In this document: positions 1-6,476 of the stretch, piece after piece
Layout of the letters: each line of letters starts with the position of its first letter
How positions within the stretch are numbered: position 1 is the first letter of the stretch
DNA from: Deltaproteobacteria bacterium
GTDB lineage: Bacteria > Desulfobacterota > Desulfarculia > Adiutricales > Adiutricaceae
NCBI GenBank assembly: GCA_031279155.1
Contig: JAITJB010000094.1
Span: 1-8,505, forward strand
Length of the DNA: 8,505 nt
Direction of reading: 5' to 3'
Notes under the pieces: generated by a model
Told to the model about the DNA's origin: nothing
What the model saw: only the letters and a program-made list of their open reading frames with translations
Databases searched by the model: none
Translations under genes and position numbers: made by a program

Positions 1-1671
1 AATAGGCAAAGCTCTACGGCTAAAGTAAAGGTCGATAACTTTCCGCTAGAAACTCTTAGCAAATTTAACAGTCAAATACCCCCGGGTCTAGTAAACCTAG
101 ACGCCCAATACGCGCCAGACGGGCAGACTAGCTTTGATTTAAAAGCCAATATCGCCACCCCCTCTCAATTGGAGGGGCTACCTAAGTTCTTAGACATAAC
201 GGCTAGCGGGCGCCTTGAGGCCGGCGGACGCGAGTTAGTTGGGAGCGTGAGCCTAATTCAGGCCAAAGAAGCCACCTTAAGTTACCGCTTACCCATGGCC
301 AAAAGCGGCGATTGGATAGCCCCGGACTTTGGCGGGCACATCATGGCTCACTTAGCTTGGAAGGGCTCAGTTGCGCCCATTTGGAGCCTTATAGGTTTAG
401 CCGACCGTAAGCTCACCGGCTTACTAGATCTCGATCTCAAAGTTGAGGGGTCAATCAATAAGCCAATACCTGTAGTTAAGATGTATCTCGTTAACGGCTC
501 CTACGAGGATCTGGTGACCGGCATTTTTCTTTCGGGCATAAACTTAGAATTAACTGATTCCGCCGATCAACAGTTAAAACTCTTACTTGAAGCCGCCGAC
601 CATCATGACGGCAGTTTAGCTTTAGAAGGCGTAATTAAGCCCTTTGACCCAACCCCTAATATTAGCCTCAGGGGACAATTTAAAAACCTCTCCCCTCTTC
701 AGCGCGATGACGCCTCCATAACTTTAACGGCCTTAGTTAGCCTTGAGGGGCCTTTAACTTCTCCGGCCATTACGGCCCAAGCGGTCGTCAATAACGCTGA
801 GATAAATCTCGATAACGCCAAAGGCAGCCGATCCATTAGGACTCTACCGGTCGAAGATACGGCCCAAGTTGCGGCCAGCGGCCCGCCCCTTAAGGTGACC
901 ATAGATATGCCCCGCCAGATATTTATCCGTGGTCGCGGTCTTGATAGCGAGTGGTCAGGGCATCTTTCTATCACTGGCCAGACTGGCCAGCCTTTAATCT
1001 CAGGCTCGCTTAAGCCCATCAGAGGGACCTTTGATTTATTATCCAAACAATTTACCTTAAGCGGCGGCGACATTACTTTTATCAATTCTAAAAGCCTAAA
1101 CCCCATTTTAAATTTAGAATTAACCCGCCAAACCCCGGAGCTTACGGCCTTAGTCCAGGTGACCGGAACCGTCTCGAGGCCCCACCTTCTCCTCCAGAGT
1201 CAGCCGCCCCACCCTTCCGACGAAGTCCTCTCCCAGGTCCTCTTTGGCAAAAAGGTCTCAAGCTTAAGCCGGGTGGAAGCCTTGCAGCTGGCCAATAGCT
1301 TAAGGGTCATGGCCGGGTTAGGCGGCGACATCGGTCTTACCGTCTTAAATAGCCTCCGCGATACCCTAGGGCTTAGCGTCTTAAGGGTCAGCGACACCTC
1401 CGGCGGCAATTCTAGCCGCTACCTTAGCGGCAACAGTTTCCGCGATAACTTTAATTTAGATGGTAGCGATAGCGCCAACACCCAAGACTCAGCCACCATC
1501 GAAGCCGGTAAATACTTAAGTGAAAACGTCTACGTGGGCGTTGAACAAAATCTAGCCGATAACTCAACCGGGGTGCGCGTTGAAGTTGAGCTCACGCCCA
1601 GCATCACCTTAAGAGGGTTATCGACCTCTAATTCCAGCCGGGTCGGCTTGGGCTGGAAGAAAGACTACTGA
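1..1671 (+). CDS. tamB: TamB, translocation and assembly module inner-membrane component (C-terminal part)
   Basis: The frame is open from base 1 and ends at TGA 1669-1671, so 556 C-terminal residues are visible. The true start lies off the left edge; the first in-window start-like codon, TTG at 169, is internal. The visible part is repetitive beta-strand-rich sequence with alternating hydrophobic residues, as expected of TamB, which spans the periplasm and works with the BamA-like protein TamA (or BamA) in outer-membrane protein insertion and lipid transport. The last ~330 residues carry the TamB/DUF490 domain: IRGRGLDSEWSG near residue 309, the SGSLKPIRGTFDLL strand pair near 334, PSDEVLSQVLFGK near 405, and the final strands GKYLSENVYVGVEQ and VGLGWKKDY, which ends on an aromatic residue like a beta-signal. 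A tamA gene would be expected off-window to the left. No clear terminator follows, only a T-rich stretch. Confidence 0.9.
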   Translation, partial: NRQSSTAKVKVDNFPLETLSKFNSQIPPGLVNLDAQYAPDGQTSFDLKANIATPSQLEGLPKFLDITASGRLEAGGRELVGSVSLIQAKEATLSYRLPMAKSGDWIAPDFGGHIMAHLAWKGSVAPIWSLIGLADRKLTGLLDLDLKVEGSINKPIPVVKMYLVNGSYEDLVTGIFLSGINLELTDSADQQLKLLLEAADHHDGSLALEGVIKPFDPTPNISLRGQFKNLSPLQRDDASITLTALVSLEGPLTSPAITAQAVVNNAEINLDNAKGSRSIRTLPVEDTAQVAASGPPLKVTIDMPRQIFIRGRGLDSEWSGHLSITGQTGQPLISGSLKPIRGTFDLLSKQFTLSGGDITFINSKSLNPILNLELTRQTPELTALVQVTGTVSRPHLLLQSQPPHPSDEVLSQVLFGKKVSSLSRVEALQLANSLRVMAGLGGDIGLTVLNSLRDTLGLSVLRVSDTSGGNSSRYLSGNSFRDNFNLDGSDSANTQDSATIEAGKYLSENVYVGVEQNLADNSTGVRVEVELTPSITLRGLSTSNSSRVGLGWKKDY

Positions 1672-1847
1672 GACTTTTTTAATTGGGTTTTTTGTTTCTT
1701 AGATTTTTATCGAACTAAATTTCGCCCGATCAAAAAGTTCTAAGCAAAAATTTTAAGCCTTGGTAACCTTGACTACTGAAATACCAGGGCCAAAAAGCTT
1801 AAAATAAACGACAAAAAATACGCTATCCGCAACCAGGGCGGATTGTG

Positions 1848-1852
1848 GGAGG
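1848..1852 (+). promoter_or_regulatory. Ribosome binding site that decides the DUF1638 start
   Basis: GGAGG lies within GGGAGGG and is 5 nt before ATG 1858. The in-frame TTG at 1843 would place this site inside the coding region, so the ATG is preferred. Confidence 0.6.
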
Positions 1853-1857
1853 GCATG

Positions 1858-2433
1858 ATGGTAACAACCATAATCGGCTGTGACATTTTCCGTGAAGAGC
1901 TTCAATGGGTCTTAGCCCGCCACCCGGAACTTAACGTCAACCCCAAATGGCTTAAGGCCGGGCTCCATAACGATCTTAATCTCTTAGAAAAGTCCTTAAA
2001 CGAGGCTTTTGATAGCTGCCATGATGCTAGCGATCTAAGGCTCATGCTGGGCATAGGGTGCTTGCCTCAGATGCCGGAAATCGCCAAAGAGCGAAATATT
2101 GCGCTATTACCGGTTAAAAACTGTATGGAAGCCCTCTTGGGTCCAGAAAAACTAAGGGAGCTTGAGCAAAATCGGACCATGGTTATCACCCCATCTTGGC
2201 TGAGAAAGACCTGGTTTGCCCCCGATGGCCTGAGAATGATTTTAGGGTGGGACAACGTGGATTTTCGGCAAAGTTTTGGCCGCTACGATCGCATCTTAAT
2301 CCTTGACCCGGGCTTTATGCCTATAACCGACGAAGAACTATTAGAAGCCTTCGAGATTATCGAGGTGCCCTTAGAGGTCGAGCCGCTGGACTTAAATCAG
2401 TTTGAAAAGTTCGTGACGGAATTCTTAGCCTAA
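1858..2433 (+). CDS. DUF1638 family protein of unknown function
   Basis: This is a soluble protein of 191 residues with no signal peptide or membrane segment. It resembles the DUF1638 family (Pfam PF07796): an early cysteine before an EEL motif (IIGCDIFREEL, C8), a central glycine/cysteine turn (LGIGCLP, C68), a proline-x-x-x-cysteine motif (LPVKNCMEALLG, C89) and a TPSWL motif near residue 111. The family has no settled biochemical role; members often sit beside corrinoid or methyltransferase genes, but no such gene is in this window. The conserved cysteines suggest metal or cofactor binding (inference). I chose the ATG at 1858 because GGAGG at 1848-1852 is 5 nt upstream. ATG 1855 would be too close to it, and TTG 1843 would read through that ribosome site. 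It stands 186 bp from tamB and is closed by a strong terminator, so it may be monocistronic. Confidence 0.72.
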   Translation: MVTTIIGCDIFREELQWVLARHPELNVNPKWLKAGLHNDLNLLEKSLNEAFDSCHDASDLRLMLGIGCLPQMPEIAKERNIALLPVKNCMEALLGPEKLRELEQNRTMVITPSWLRKTWFAPDGLRMILGWDNVDFRQSFGRYDRILILDPGFMPITDEELLEAFEIIEVPLEVEPLDLNQFEKFVTEFLA

Positions 2434-2443
2434 ATAAAAAGCG

Positions 2444-2480
2444 AAAACCCGCCCCAAGCCTAAGGCTTGGGGCGGGTTTT
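2444..2480. terminator. Bidirectional rho-independent terminator
   Basis: The arms 2444-2460 and 2464-2480 are perfectly complementary over 17 bp around a TAA loop. The stem has a GC-rich core (CCCGCCCC/GGGGCGGG), an A-tract on the left and a T-tract on the right. It can therefore stop the rightward DUF1638 transcript and the convergent leftward dctPQM transcript, whose last gene ends at 2613. Confidence 0.95.
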
Positions 2481-2528
2481 TGATTTTTAGAGCCTTTTGG
2501 CTTTTAGATCCGTTGTAGCGAGATGTTT

Positions 2529-2591
2529 GGTTCGAGGTTCGAGACTCGAGATTCGAGGTTCGAGGTTCGAATTTCGAGATTCGAAGTTCCA
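2529..2591. repeat. Degenerate 7-bp tandem repeat (consensus G-R-T-T-C-G-A), nine units
   Basis: Nine consecutive heptamers can be read without a gap: GGTTCGA, GGTTCGA, GACTCGA, GATTCGA, GGTTCGA, GGTTCGA, ATTTCGA, GATTCGA, AGTTCCA. The TCGA core is kept in eight of nine units. The array lies between the terminator and the dctM stop, so it would be in the 3' untranslated part of the leftward mRNA. No start codon or coding signal uses it. Confidence 0.85.
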
Positions 2592-2612
2592 GAGGACAGA
2601 GTCTACTAAAAG

Positions 2613-3944
2613 CTAATAAAGAAGGCCGGGCAGAAACATGGCTATCTTGGGGAAAATCATAATCAAGACCAAGCCGGTTACCATGATAAAAACAAAGGGC
2701 ACGATGGAGGCGTAGATATCGCCTAAAGATACGCCCTTAGGCGCCATGGCTTTCATCAAAAAGAGGTTATAGCCAAAGGGCGGAGTCATGTAGGCAATCT
2801 GGCAGGTAACCGTGTAGAGAACCCCGTACCACACTAAGTCAAAGCCAAGTGATCTGACCAAGGGGATGTAGAGGGGCGCAACGATGACCAACATGGCCGT
2901 ATCGTCTAAAAACATGCCCATCAAAAGATACGATAGCTGCATGACTATCAATACGCCCCAGGGCCCTAACCCCCACTCACCCAAAAAGAGATTTTTAATG
3001 GCGTGGACGGCTCCCAAGCCGTCAAAGACCGAAGAAAAACAAAGGGCGGCCAGCATGACCCACATGAACATGCAGCTGACCGAAAGAGTCTGAAGGAGTA
3101 CCACTCTTAAGACTTTAAAGTTTAGGCGCCGCTTAATCAAAGCGGCAATGGTTGAAACTAAGGCCCCGGCGGCTGAGCTTTCCACTAAGCTAGTTACGCC
3201 CTTAAAAAACAAAACCGTCACTGAAAATATGATAATAATTGGCAGAATGCCAGCTCGAAGCAGGCGGTACTTTTCTTTTTTCGTAATCGACTGCCGCTCT
3301 TCGATGGATAACGGAGCGCCTAGAGACGGATTTAATTTACAGCGTATTAAGATGTAGCCTATCAAAAGAACGGCAAAGAGGGCCGCCGGACCCACGCCGG
3401 CCATCCACAGGCGGTTAACCGGGACCCTTGCGATCATACCGTAGAGGACCATGACCACACTGGGCGGCATCATGATGCCCAAAGAACTTCCGGCCTGTAT
3501 GACCCCGGAAACCATGCGCTTATCGTAGTTACGCTTGAGCATCTCTGGCATGGCTATCGAGGCCCCGATGGCCATACCGGCCACGCTTAGGCCGTTCATG
3601 GCGCTAATGGCAACCATCAGTACCACTGTTCCTACGGCCAGCCCGCCAGGCAGAGGCCCCATCCAAACGTGAAACATCCGGTAGAGATCGTTAGCAATAC
3701 CCGACTCCGAAAGCATGTAACCCATGTAGACGAAAAGCGGCAAGGTGATCATCGGAAACCAGTTCATCAAAGTGATACTGGCGTTAAAGGCCATTTCCTT
3801 ACCGCCCTGACCCCAAAGAAGCAAAGCGGCCACCGCCCCGACAAAACCAATAGCCCCAAAAACCCTCTGACCAGTTAGCATTAAAAGGGCCATGGAACCA
3901 AACAAAATTAAGGCAATACCCTCATGGGACAAGGTAACAATCAC
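2613..3944 (-). CDS. dctM: TRAP transporter large permease subunit (DctM)
   Basis: This 443-residue membrane protein, close to the usual 425-440, is the ion-coupled translocation subunit of a tripartite ATP-independent periplasmic (TRAP) transporter. It works in the inner membrane with the small subunit DctQ and the binding protein DctP. Visible hallmarks are the N-terminal helix ending TGQRVFGAIG, the loop GSSLGIMMPPS at 152-162, the GMFLDD motif at 343-348 and TPPFGYNLF at 387-395. About a dozen hydrophobic segments are present. The start is GTG at 3944; the frame upstream has no better start and only a weak AGGG precedes it. The GTG overlaps the TGA of a nine-codon ORF with a strong ribosome site, suggesting coupled translation. 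It is the last gene of the leftward operon, 191 bp from dctQ. The ligand cannot be told from this subunit. Confidence 0.95.
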   Translation of the reverse strand: MIVTLSHEGIALILFGSMALLMLTGQRVFGAIGFVGAVAALLLWGQGGKEMAFNASITLMNWFPMITLPLFVYMGYMLSESGIANDLYRMFHVWMGPLPGGLAVGTVVLMVAISAMNGLSVAGMAIGASIAMPEMLKRNYDKRMVSGVIQAGSSLGIMMPPSVVMVLYGMIARVPVNRLWMAGVGPAALFAVLLIGYILIRCKLNPSLGAPLSIEERQSITKKEKYRLLRAGILPIIIIFSVTVLFFKGVTSLVESSAAGALVSTIAALIKRRLNFKVLRVVLLQTLSVSCMFMWVMLAALCFSSVFDGLGAVHAIKNLFLGEWGLGPWGVLIVMQLSYLLMGMFLDDTAMLVIVAPLYIPLVRSLGFDLVWYGVLYTVTCQIAYMTPPFGYNLFLMKAMAPKGVSLGDIYASIVPFVFIMVTGLVLIMIFPKIAMFLPGLLY

Positions 3945-3970
3945 GATACAAGCCCTAGATCCCAGATCAT
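3941..3970 (-). CDS. Possible nine-codon leader ORF overlapping the dctM start
   Basis: On the minus strand an ATG at 3970 opens a frame for MIWDLGLVS and stops at TGA 3943-3941. The TGA overlaps the dctM GTG in the four-base junction GTGA. It is preceded by the strongest ribosome-site-like sequence in the gap, GGGGGGAGGG at 3974-3983, with the GGAGG core 4 nt from the ATG. The dctM GTG itself has only a weak site. This arrangement fits translational coupling, with ribosomes loading here and reinitiating on dctM. The peptide has no recognisable homology and may have no function of its own. Confidence 0.4.
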   Translation of the reverse strand: MIWDLGLVS

Positions 3971-4135
3971 CCGCCCTCCCCCCGGGGACGATGAACTGTT
4001 ATGTTAAGTTTCTGGTTTTTGGCCAATGCCTTGGCGATCCGCCTATGGCATAGGCAGACGGCTGGTAACCCTAGGGAGGGAAGCCGCCTAGGTTGAACCT
4101 TGGCGGCTAAAGACAGGCGGGGAAATCAAAGATTA
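3945..4135 (-). other. Long structured dctQ-dctM intercistronic gap
   Basis: These 191 bp separate two genes that usually abut, overlap or are fused. They hold three short dyads: GCCAA/TTGGC (4022-4035), GCCTAT/ATAGGC around GGC (4041-4055), and GCCGCC-T-AGGTT/AACCT-T-GGCGGC (4083-4107, one internal mismatch). None has a following T-tract in the leftward direction, so they look like RNA-processing or stability elements rather than terminators. The nine-codon leader overlaps the dctM end of the gap. Confidence 0.55.
4053..4065. repeat. 13-bp repeat copy in the dctQ-dctM gap
   Basis: GGCAGACGGCTGG matches GGCAGGCGGCTGG at 4815-4827 in the dctP-dctQ gap at 12 of 13 positions. In both places it adjoins the right arm of a hairpin, so it may be part of a REP-like extragenic palindrome. 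Confidence 0.45.
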
Positions 4136-4762
4136 TTAGGCGGCCTGCTTGAGGCTCTCCGAACCATTTAGAGTGATAACGGAAACTGCTGGCGCAGGTG
4201 AACTCTTCTCCGTCATGCTGGACTCTAAAAGATCGCGGTCAGGATTATTGGGAACCAACTGAATACCCCTGGTTTGGGCCAAGTCTTTAAAAAACTCTGA
4301 GATGGCCTGAAGCAGGGTCAACAAAATGCCAATAACCAAAAGGATCTTAACCGGCGCAACCGATGGCGCCCAAGCAGTGTTATTGTGCTGATTGTAGTGG
4401 ATGGAATAGGCCGTGCTGGAAATCCCACCGTACAATAAAAGGCTCAGGTAAATGGCTAAGCACAGAAAGGTAATTGAGTCGGCCTTGGCCTTGCGCCTGA
4501 CTCCCCAACGGCTATAGAGCACGTCCATGCGAACGTGGGAGTTTAAAAGCAGGGCAAAACCACCGCCCAATGTGTAATAGACCGCCATCCCAAACTGAGC
4601 CATCTCCACGCCCCAAATAACTGGCTTGTCTAAAACATAGCGCGACAAGGTGGACATGAGCAAAATGGCCATGATGCCAAAAACCATGTAGAGAACCACT
4701 CGACCGAGAACGTAGTTGACGGTGTCAATGGTCCTGACGTAACCTTTAATAAAGCTAAACAT
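4136..4762 (-). CDS. dctQ: TRAP transporter small permease subunit (DctQ)
   Basis: This 208-residue membrane protein has four predicted transmembrane segments (about 20-42, 54-74, 96-116 and 135-155). It is the small subunit that pairs with DctM and contacts the binding protein. Family motifs are RYVLDKPVIWGVEMAQF at 41-57, the usual aromatic-proline-W-E cluster before the second helix, and HVRMDVLY at 76-83. The start is ATG 4762 because GGAGGT lies four bases upstream. A longer frame reaching 4834 exists, but it would translate the dctP-dctQ hairpin and add an arginine-rich extension absent from the family. The C-terminal tail beyond residue 165 is hydrophilic, somewhat long for DctQ and probably cytoplasmic. 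It is the second gene of the leftward operon, 74 nt after dctP. Confidence 0.93.
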   Translation of the reverse strand: MFSFIKGYVRTIDTVNYVLGRVVLYMVFGIMAILLMSTLSRYVLDKPVIWGVEMAQFGMAVYYTLGGGFALLLNSHVRMDVLYSRWGVRRKAKADSITFLCLAIYLSLLLYGGISSTAYSIHYNQHNNTAWAPSVAPVKILLVIGILLTLLQAISEFFKDLAQTRGIQLVPNNPDRDLLESSMTEKSSPAPAVSVITLNGSESLKQAA

Positions 4763-4794
4763 GGAGACCTCCGGTTTAGGAAGACGATCTAATG

Positions 4795-4821
4795 GCCTGC
4801 CCCGGGCTTTCCGGGGCAGGC
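4795..4821 (-). terminator. dctP-dctQ intercistronic stem-loop (partial terminator or RNA stabiliser)
   Basis: GCCTGCCCCGG at 4795-4805 pairs perfectly with CCGGGGCAGGC at 4811-4821, an 11-bp GC-rich stem with a 5-nt loop. It lies just after the dctP tandem stop codons and before the dctQ ribosome site. No T-tract follows leftward, so it should not terminate fully. It may protect the upstream dctP message from 3' decay or partly attenuate transcription. Periplasmic binding protein genes are commonly followed by such structures. Confidence 0.8.
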
Positions 4822-4827
4822 GGCTGG
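4815..4827. repeat. 13-bp repeat copy in the dctP-dctQ gap
   Basis: GGCAGGCGGCTGG overlaps the right arm of the intercistronic stem. It matches the copy at 4053-4065 at 12 of 13 positions. Confidence 0.45.
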
Positions 4828-4836
4828 AAGACATTA

Positions 4837-5898
4837 TTAATAACGGTAAGGCGGACCGGCCTTAACCATCTGGGCATTGAACTGCTTGAGGATTTCCACG
4901 ACCTTGGCCCGGCGCGGGCTGGTAGCGGCCACCTCATCCCAGAACTTTAAGGCCTCTTCTTCAATGGTCTTCCATTCCGATTCCGGAACAGAAGTTAGGG
5001 CTAATTTTTCGCCAGTCACGCGGTAACTGGCCTCGCCCCACCAATACCAATGCTGCCGGTAGTAGTGGGAGCTATCACAGGTAAGCTTAAACAAAGCCTT
5101 TAAATGCTCGGGGACCTGATCCCATTTGGCGCTATTGGCGAAATATGATCCGATCCAAGCCCCGCAGATGTTATTGGTCAGATAGTATTTACAGACATCG
5201 GCCCAACCAACGGTGTAATCTTCCGTAATGCCCGACCAGGCTACGCCGTCGAGCTCGCCGGTCTGAAGGGCCATCTGAACGTCCTCGTAAGGTAGAGTAA
5301 CTGGCACAACGCCAAAGCGGCTCATGAATCTACCGCCGCTCGGGAAGGAATAAACCCTTAAGCCGTTAAGATCGGCCAATGAATTGATGGGTTTGGTGGT
5401 AGCGAAGTTACAAGGATCCCAAGAGCCAGCCCCAAGCCAGGTTACGCCCTCAATCTCGCCGTAAGCTTCCTCCCAAATCGGGTTTAAGCCCCAATGCTCA
5501 AATAGGGCCGGAACGTCGAGAGAATAGCGGGTGGCCAGCGGAAAGTAAGCCCCGAAAATAGACACATCAGCTGGCGAAGCCATGGAGTCCTCGTCGCTCT
5601 GAGCAGCGTCGATGGTTCCGTTTTGAACGGCCCGAAAGAGTTCACTTTGAGGAACCAATTGATCGGCCGTAAAAAGCTCGATCACCATTTCCCCATTGGC
5701 GACTTTGTTGAAGGCGTCGATTTGGGGTTTGATTACGTGCTCAGCTAGGGCGGCCCCAGCGTACGTTTGGAGGCGCCATCGAATGGCGGTTTTTGACTGA
5801 GCGTGAACAAAGGGCGCGTTAACCGCCTGACCAGCGGTGACGGCCACCGCAGCTGCGGCTCCCAGACCAGCCTTCTTGATGAACTCTCTCCTCTTCAT
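4837..5898 (-). CDS. dctP: TRAP transporter periplasmic substrate-binding protein, TakP-like (DctP family)
   Basis: This 353-residue extracytoplasmic binding protein captures the ligand and hands it to DctQM. The first 34 residues form a twin-arginine (Tat) signal, KRREFIKKAGLG, then an Ala-rich hydrophobic core and a cleavage site near VHAQ, so the protein is likely exported folded. The mature part has the DctP/TakP fold signatures: the early strand WRLQTYAGAALAEH, a mid-protein stretch ADLNGLRVYSFPSGG with Arg181 at the position of the carboxylate-binding arginine, and ELDGVAWSGITEDYTVGW at 215-232. The resemblance to the alpha-keto acid (TakP) branch is by motif only; other organic acids are possible. 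The start ATG 5898 has GGAGG at 5906-5910, 7 nt upstream. Tandem stops TAA-TAA end the gene. It is the first gene of the leftward operon. Confidence 0.93.
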   Translation of the reverse strand: MKRREFIKKAGLGAAAAVAVTAGQAVNAPFVHAQSKTAIRWRLQTYAGAALAEHVIKPQIDAFNKVANGEMVIELFTADQLVPQSELFRAVQNGTIDAAQSDEDSMASPADVSIFGAYFPLATRYSLDVPALFEHWGLNPIWEEAYGEIEGVTWLGAGSWDPCNFATTKPINSLADLNGLRVYSFPSGGRFMSRFGVVPVTLPYEDVQMALQTGELDGVAWSGITEDYTVGWADVCKYYLTNNICGAWIGSYFANSAKWDQVPEHLKALFKLTCDSSHYYRQHWYWWGEASYRVTGEKLALTSVPESEWKTIEEEALKFWDEVAATSPRRAKVVEILKQFNAQMVKAGPPYRY

Positions 5899-5940
5899 AA
5901 AAATGCCTCCGAATAAAACGATGACGGTTTTTGATTTTGC

Positions 5941-5959
5941 GCCTCCCCAAAGGGGTGGC
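5941..5959 (-). promoter_or_regulatory. Hairpin in the dctP 5' leader
   Basis: GCC-T-CCCC and GGGG-T-GGC pair around AAA with one T-T mismatch. The dyad lies about 40 nt before dctP, within the predicted leader RNA. There is no T-tract on the leftward side, so it is not a terminator; it may influence mRNA stability. Confidence 0.4.
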
Positions 5960-6018
5960 CTTAACTTCTAAAAAAAAGACTAAAACGATTTAACCCTGAG
6001 AGTTAATAAAAGCTTATT

Positions 6019-6035
6019 AGCAATGGTTATGCCAA
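6019..6035 (-). promoter_or_regulatory. Sigma-54 (RpoN)-type promoter for dctPQM
   Basis: On the minus strand TTGGCATAACCATTGCT has GG (6033-6032) and GC (6021-6020) separated by exactly 10 nt. It matches the -24 TTGGCA and -12 TTGCT elements, deviating at the two bases after TTGGCA. Transcription would begin near 6008, giving a leader of about 110 nt. Sigma-54 control of dicarboxylate transport genes through DctD-type activators is established in other proteobacteria. Confidence 0.68.
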
Positions 6036-6119
6036 TGGCGCCTAATTAGAGACCTAAGCCTTAGGCCCTACCCCAAGGTTTGTCCGCGCTATCGAGATTA
6101 CCTGCGTTTTTTCGCTATG

Positions 6120-6135
6120 TTGAGCCTAGGCTCAA
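6120..6135. promoter_or_regulatory. Perfect 16-bp palindrome, candidate enhancer site for a sigma-54 activator
   Basis: TTGAGCCTAGGCTCAA equals its own reverse complement over all 16 bases. Its centre is about 120 bp upstream of the predicted dctP start of transcription, the usual distance for an NtrC/DctD-type upstream activating sequence. No hairpin-plus-T-tract context suggests a terminator. Confidence 0.55.
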
Positions 6136-6344
6136 TAACAATCCCTTATTGTTTTGGCCGTCATTTTCTGGCCTTTTTTTTGGCTAAACAAATCTGATTT
6201 TGACACCTAAGCGTCCTTTATCGCCGAATCTTTCCACGAAAACGTCAAAAAACCGCTTTCTATTTTTACCATTTTGTCCGAATCGACCAATGAGAGCCGC
6301 CAGGCCAGCTTGAGCAAGTTTTGGGTGGATTTCCCTTTTTTTCT
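6136..6344. other. Non-coding AT-rich stretch with no recognised feature
   Basis: This part of the 702-bp gap between dctP and guaA has T- and A-runs and weak dyads such as CAATAA/TTATTG (6133-6151). I see no convincing gene, RNA or strong promoter in it. A basic frame opening at TTG 6274 lacks a ribosome site and was not called. Confidence 0.5.
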
Positions 6345-6408
6345 AAAAAAAAAGCCCGAGGCCAAAAGCCGCAGAGCTGTTTTTAAACGATGCTTTCGTA
6401 AATATCGG

Positions 6409-6438
6409 TTGAAAATTTGGTTAATTAAGATTTACAAT
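6409..6438 (+). promoter_or_regulatory. Sigma-70-like promoter upstream of guaA
   Basis: TTGAAA (6409-6414) and TACAAT (6433-6438) are each one base off consensus, with an 18-bp spacer that is AT-rich. Transcription would begin near 6445 and run into the hairpin at 6457-6476 before guaA, 156 nt downstream. Confidence 0.5.
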
Positions 6439-6456
6439 AGGTCAAGAAAAAAAAGA

Positions 6457-6476
6457 AAGCCCTAAACCTCGGGCTT
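6457..6476. terminator. Short bidirectional terminator or attenuator hairpin before guaA
   Basis: AAGCCC (6457-6462) pairs with GGGCTT (6471-6476) around an 8-nt loop. Rightward it is followed by ATTTTTATTT; leftward by TCTTTTTTTTC. The right arm can alternatively pair with 6352-6361 over 10 bp, so two exclusive structures are possible. Confidence 0.55.

Larger units (their letters stand above)
6352..6476. repeat. Long-range 10-bp inverted repeat enclosing 105 bp
   Basis: AAGCCCGAGG (6352-6361) and CCTCGGGCTT (6467-6476) are perfect reverse complements. The left arm follows a run of A and the right arm is followed by ATTTTTATTT, so joined together they would make an ordinary bidirectional terminator. 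The enclosed 105 bp contain a sigma-70-like promoter and a second, shorter arm. Confidence 0.75.

Noticed and set aside
699..1409. Open frames on the minus strand within tamB
   Set aside because: They are opposite-strand shadows of a clearly coding frame, with no ribosome sites and no recognisable domains.
1769..1805. TTGACT and TAAAAT upstream of the DUF1638 gene as a promoter
   Set aside because: The spacer is 25 bp, too long for a sigma-70 promoter.
4763..4834. Longer dctQ start at 4834
   Set aside because: It would translate the intercistronic stem-loop and has no ribosome site, whereas ATG 4762 has GGAGGT at good spacing.
6156..6181. GGCC/GGCC followed by eight T as a terminator
   Set aside because: The stem would be only 4 bp with a 10-nt loop, too weak to call.
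6200..6228. TTGACA at 6200-6205 as a -35 box
   Set aside because: No acceptable -10 element lies 15-19 bp downstream.
6274..6465. 63-residue basic frame opening at TTG 6274
   Set aside because: There is no ribosome site, it starts with a rare codon, its lysine/arginine content comes from A-runs, and it ends inside the hairpin region; no family resemblance.
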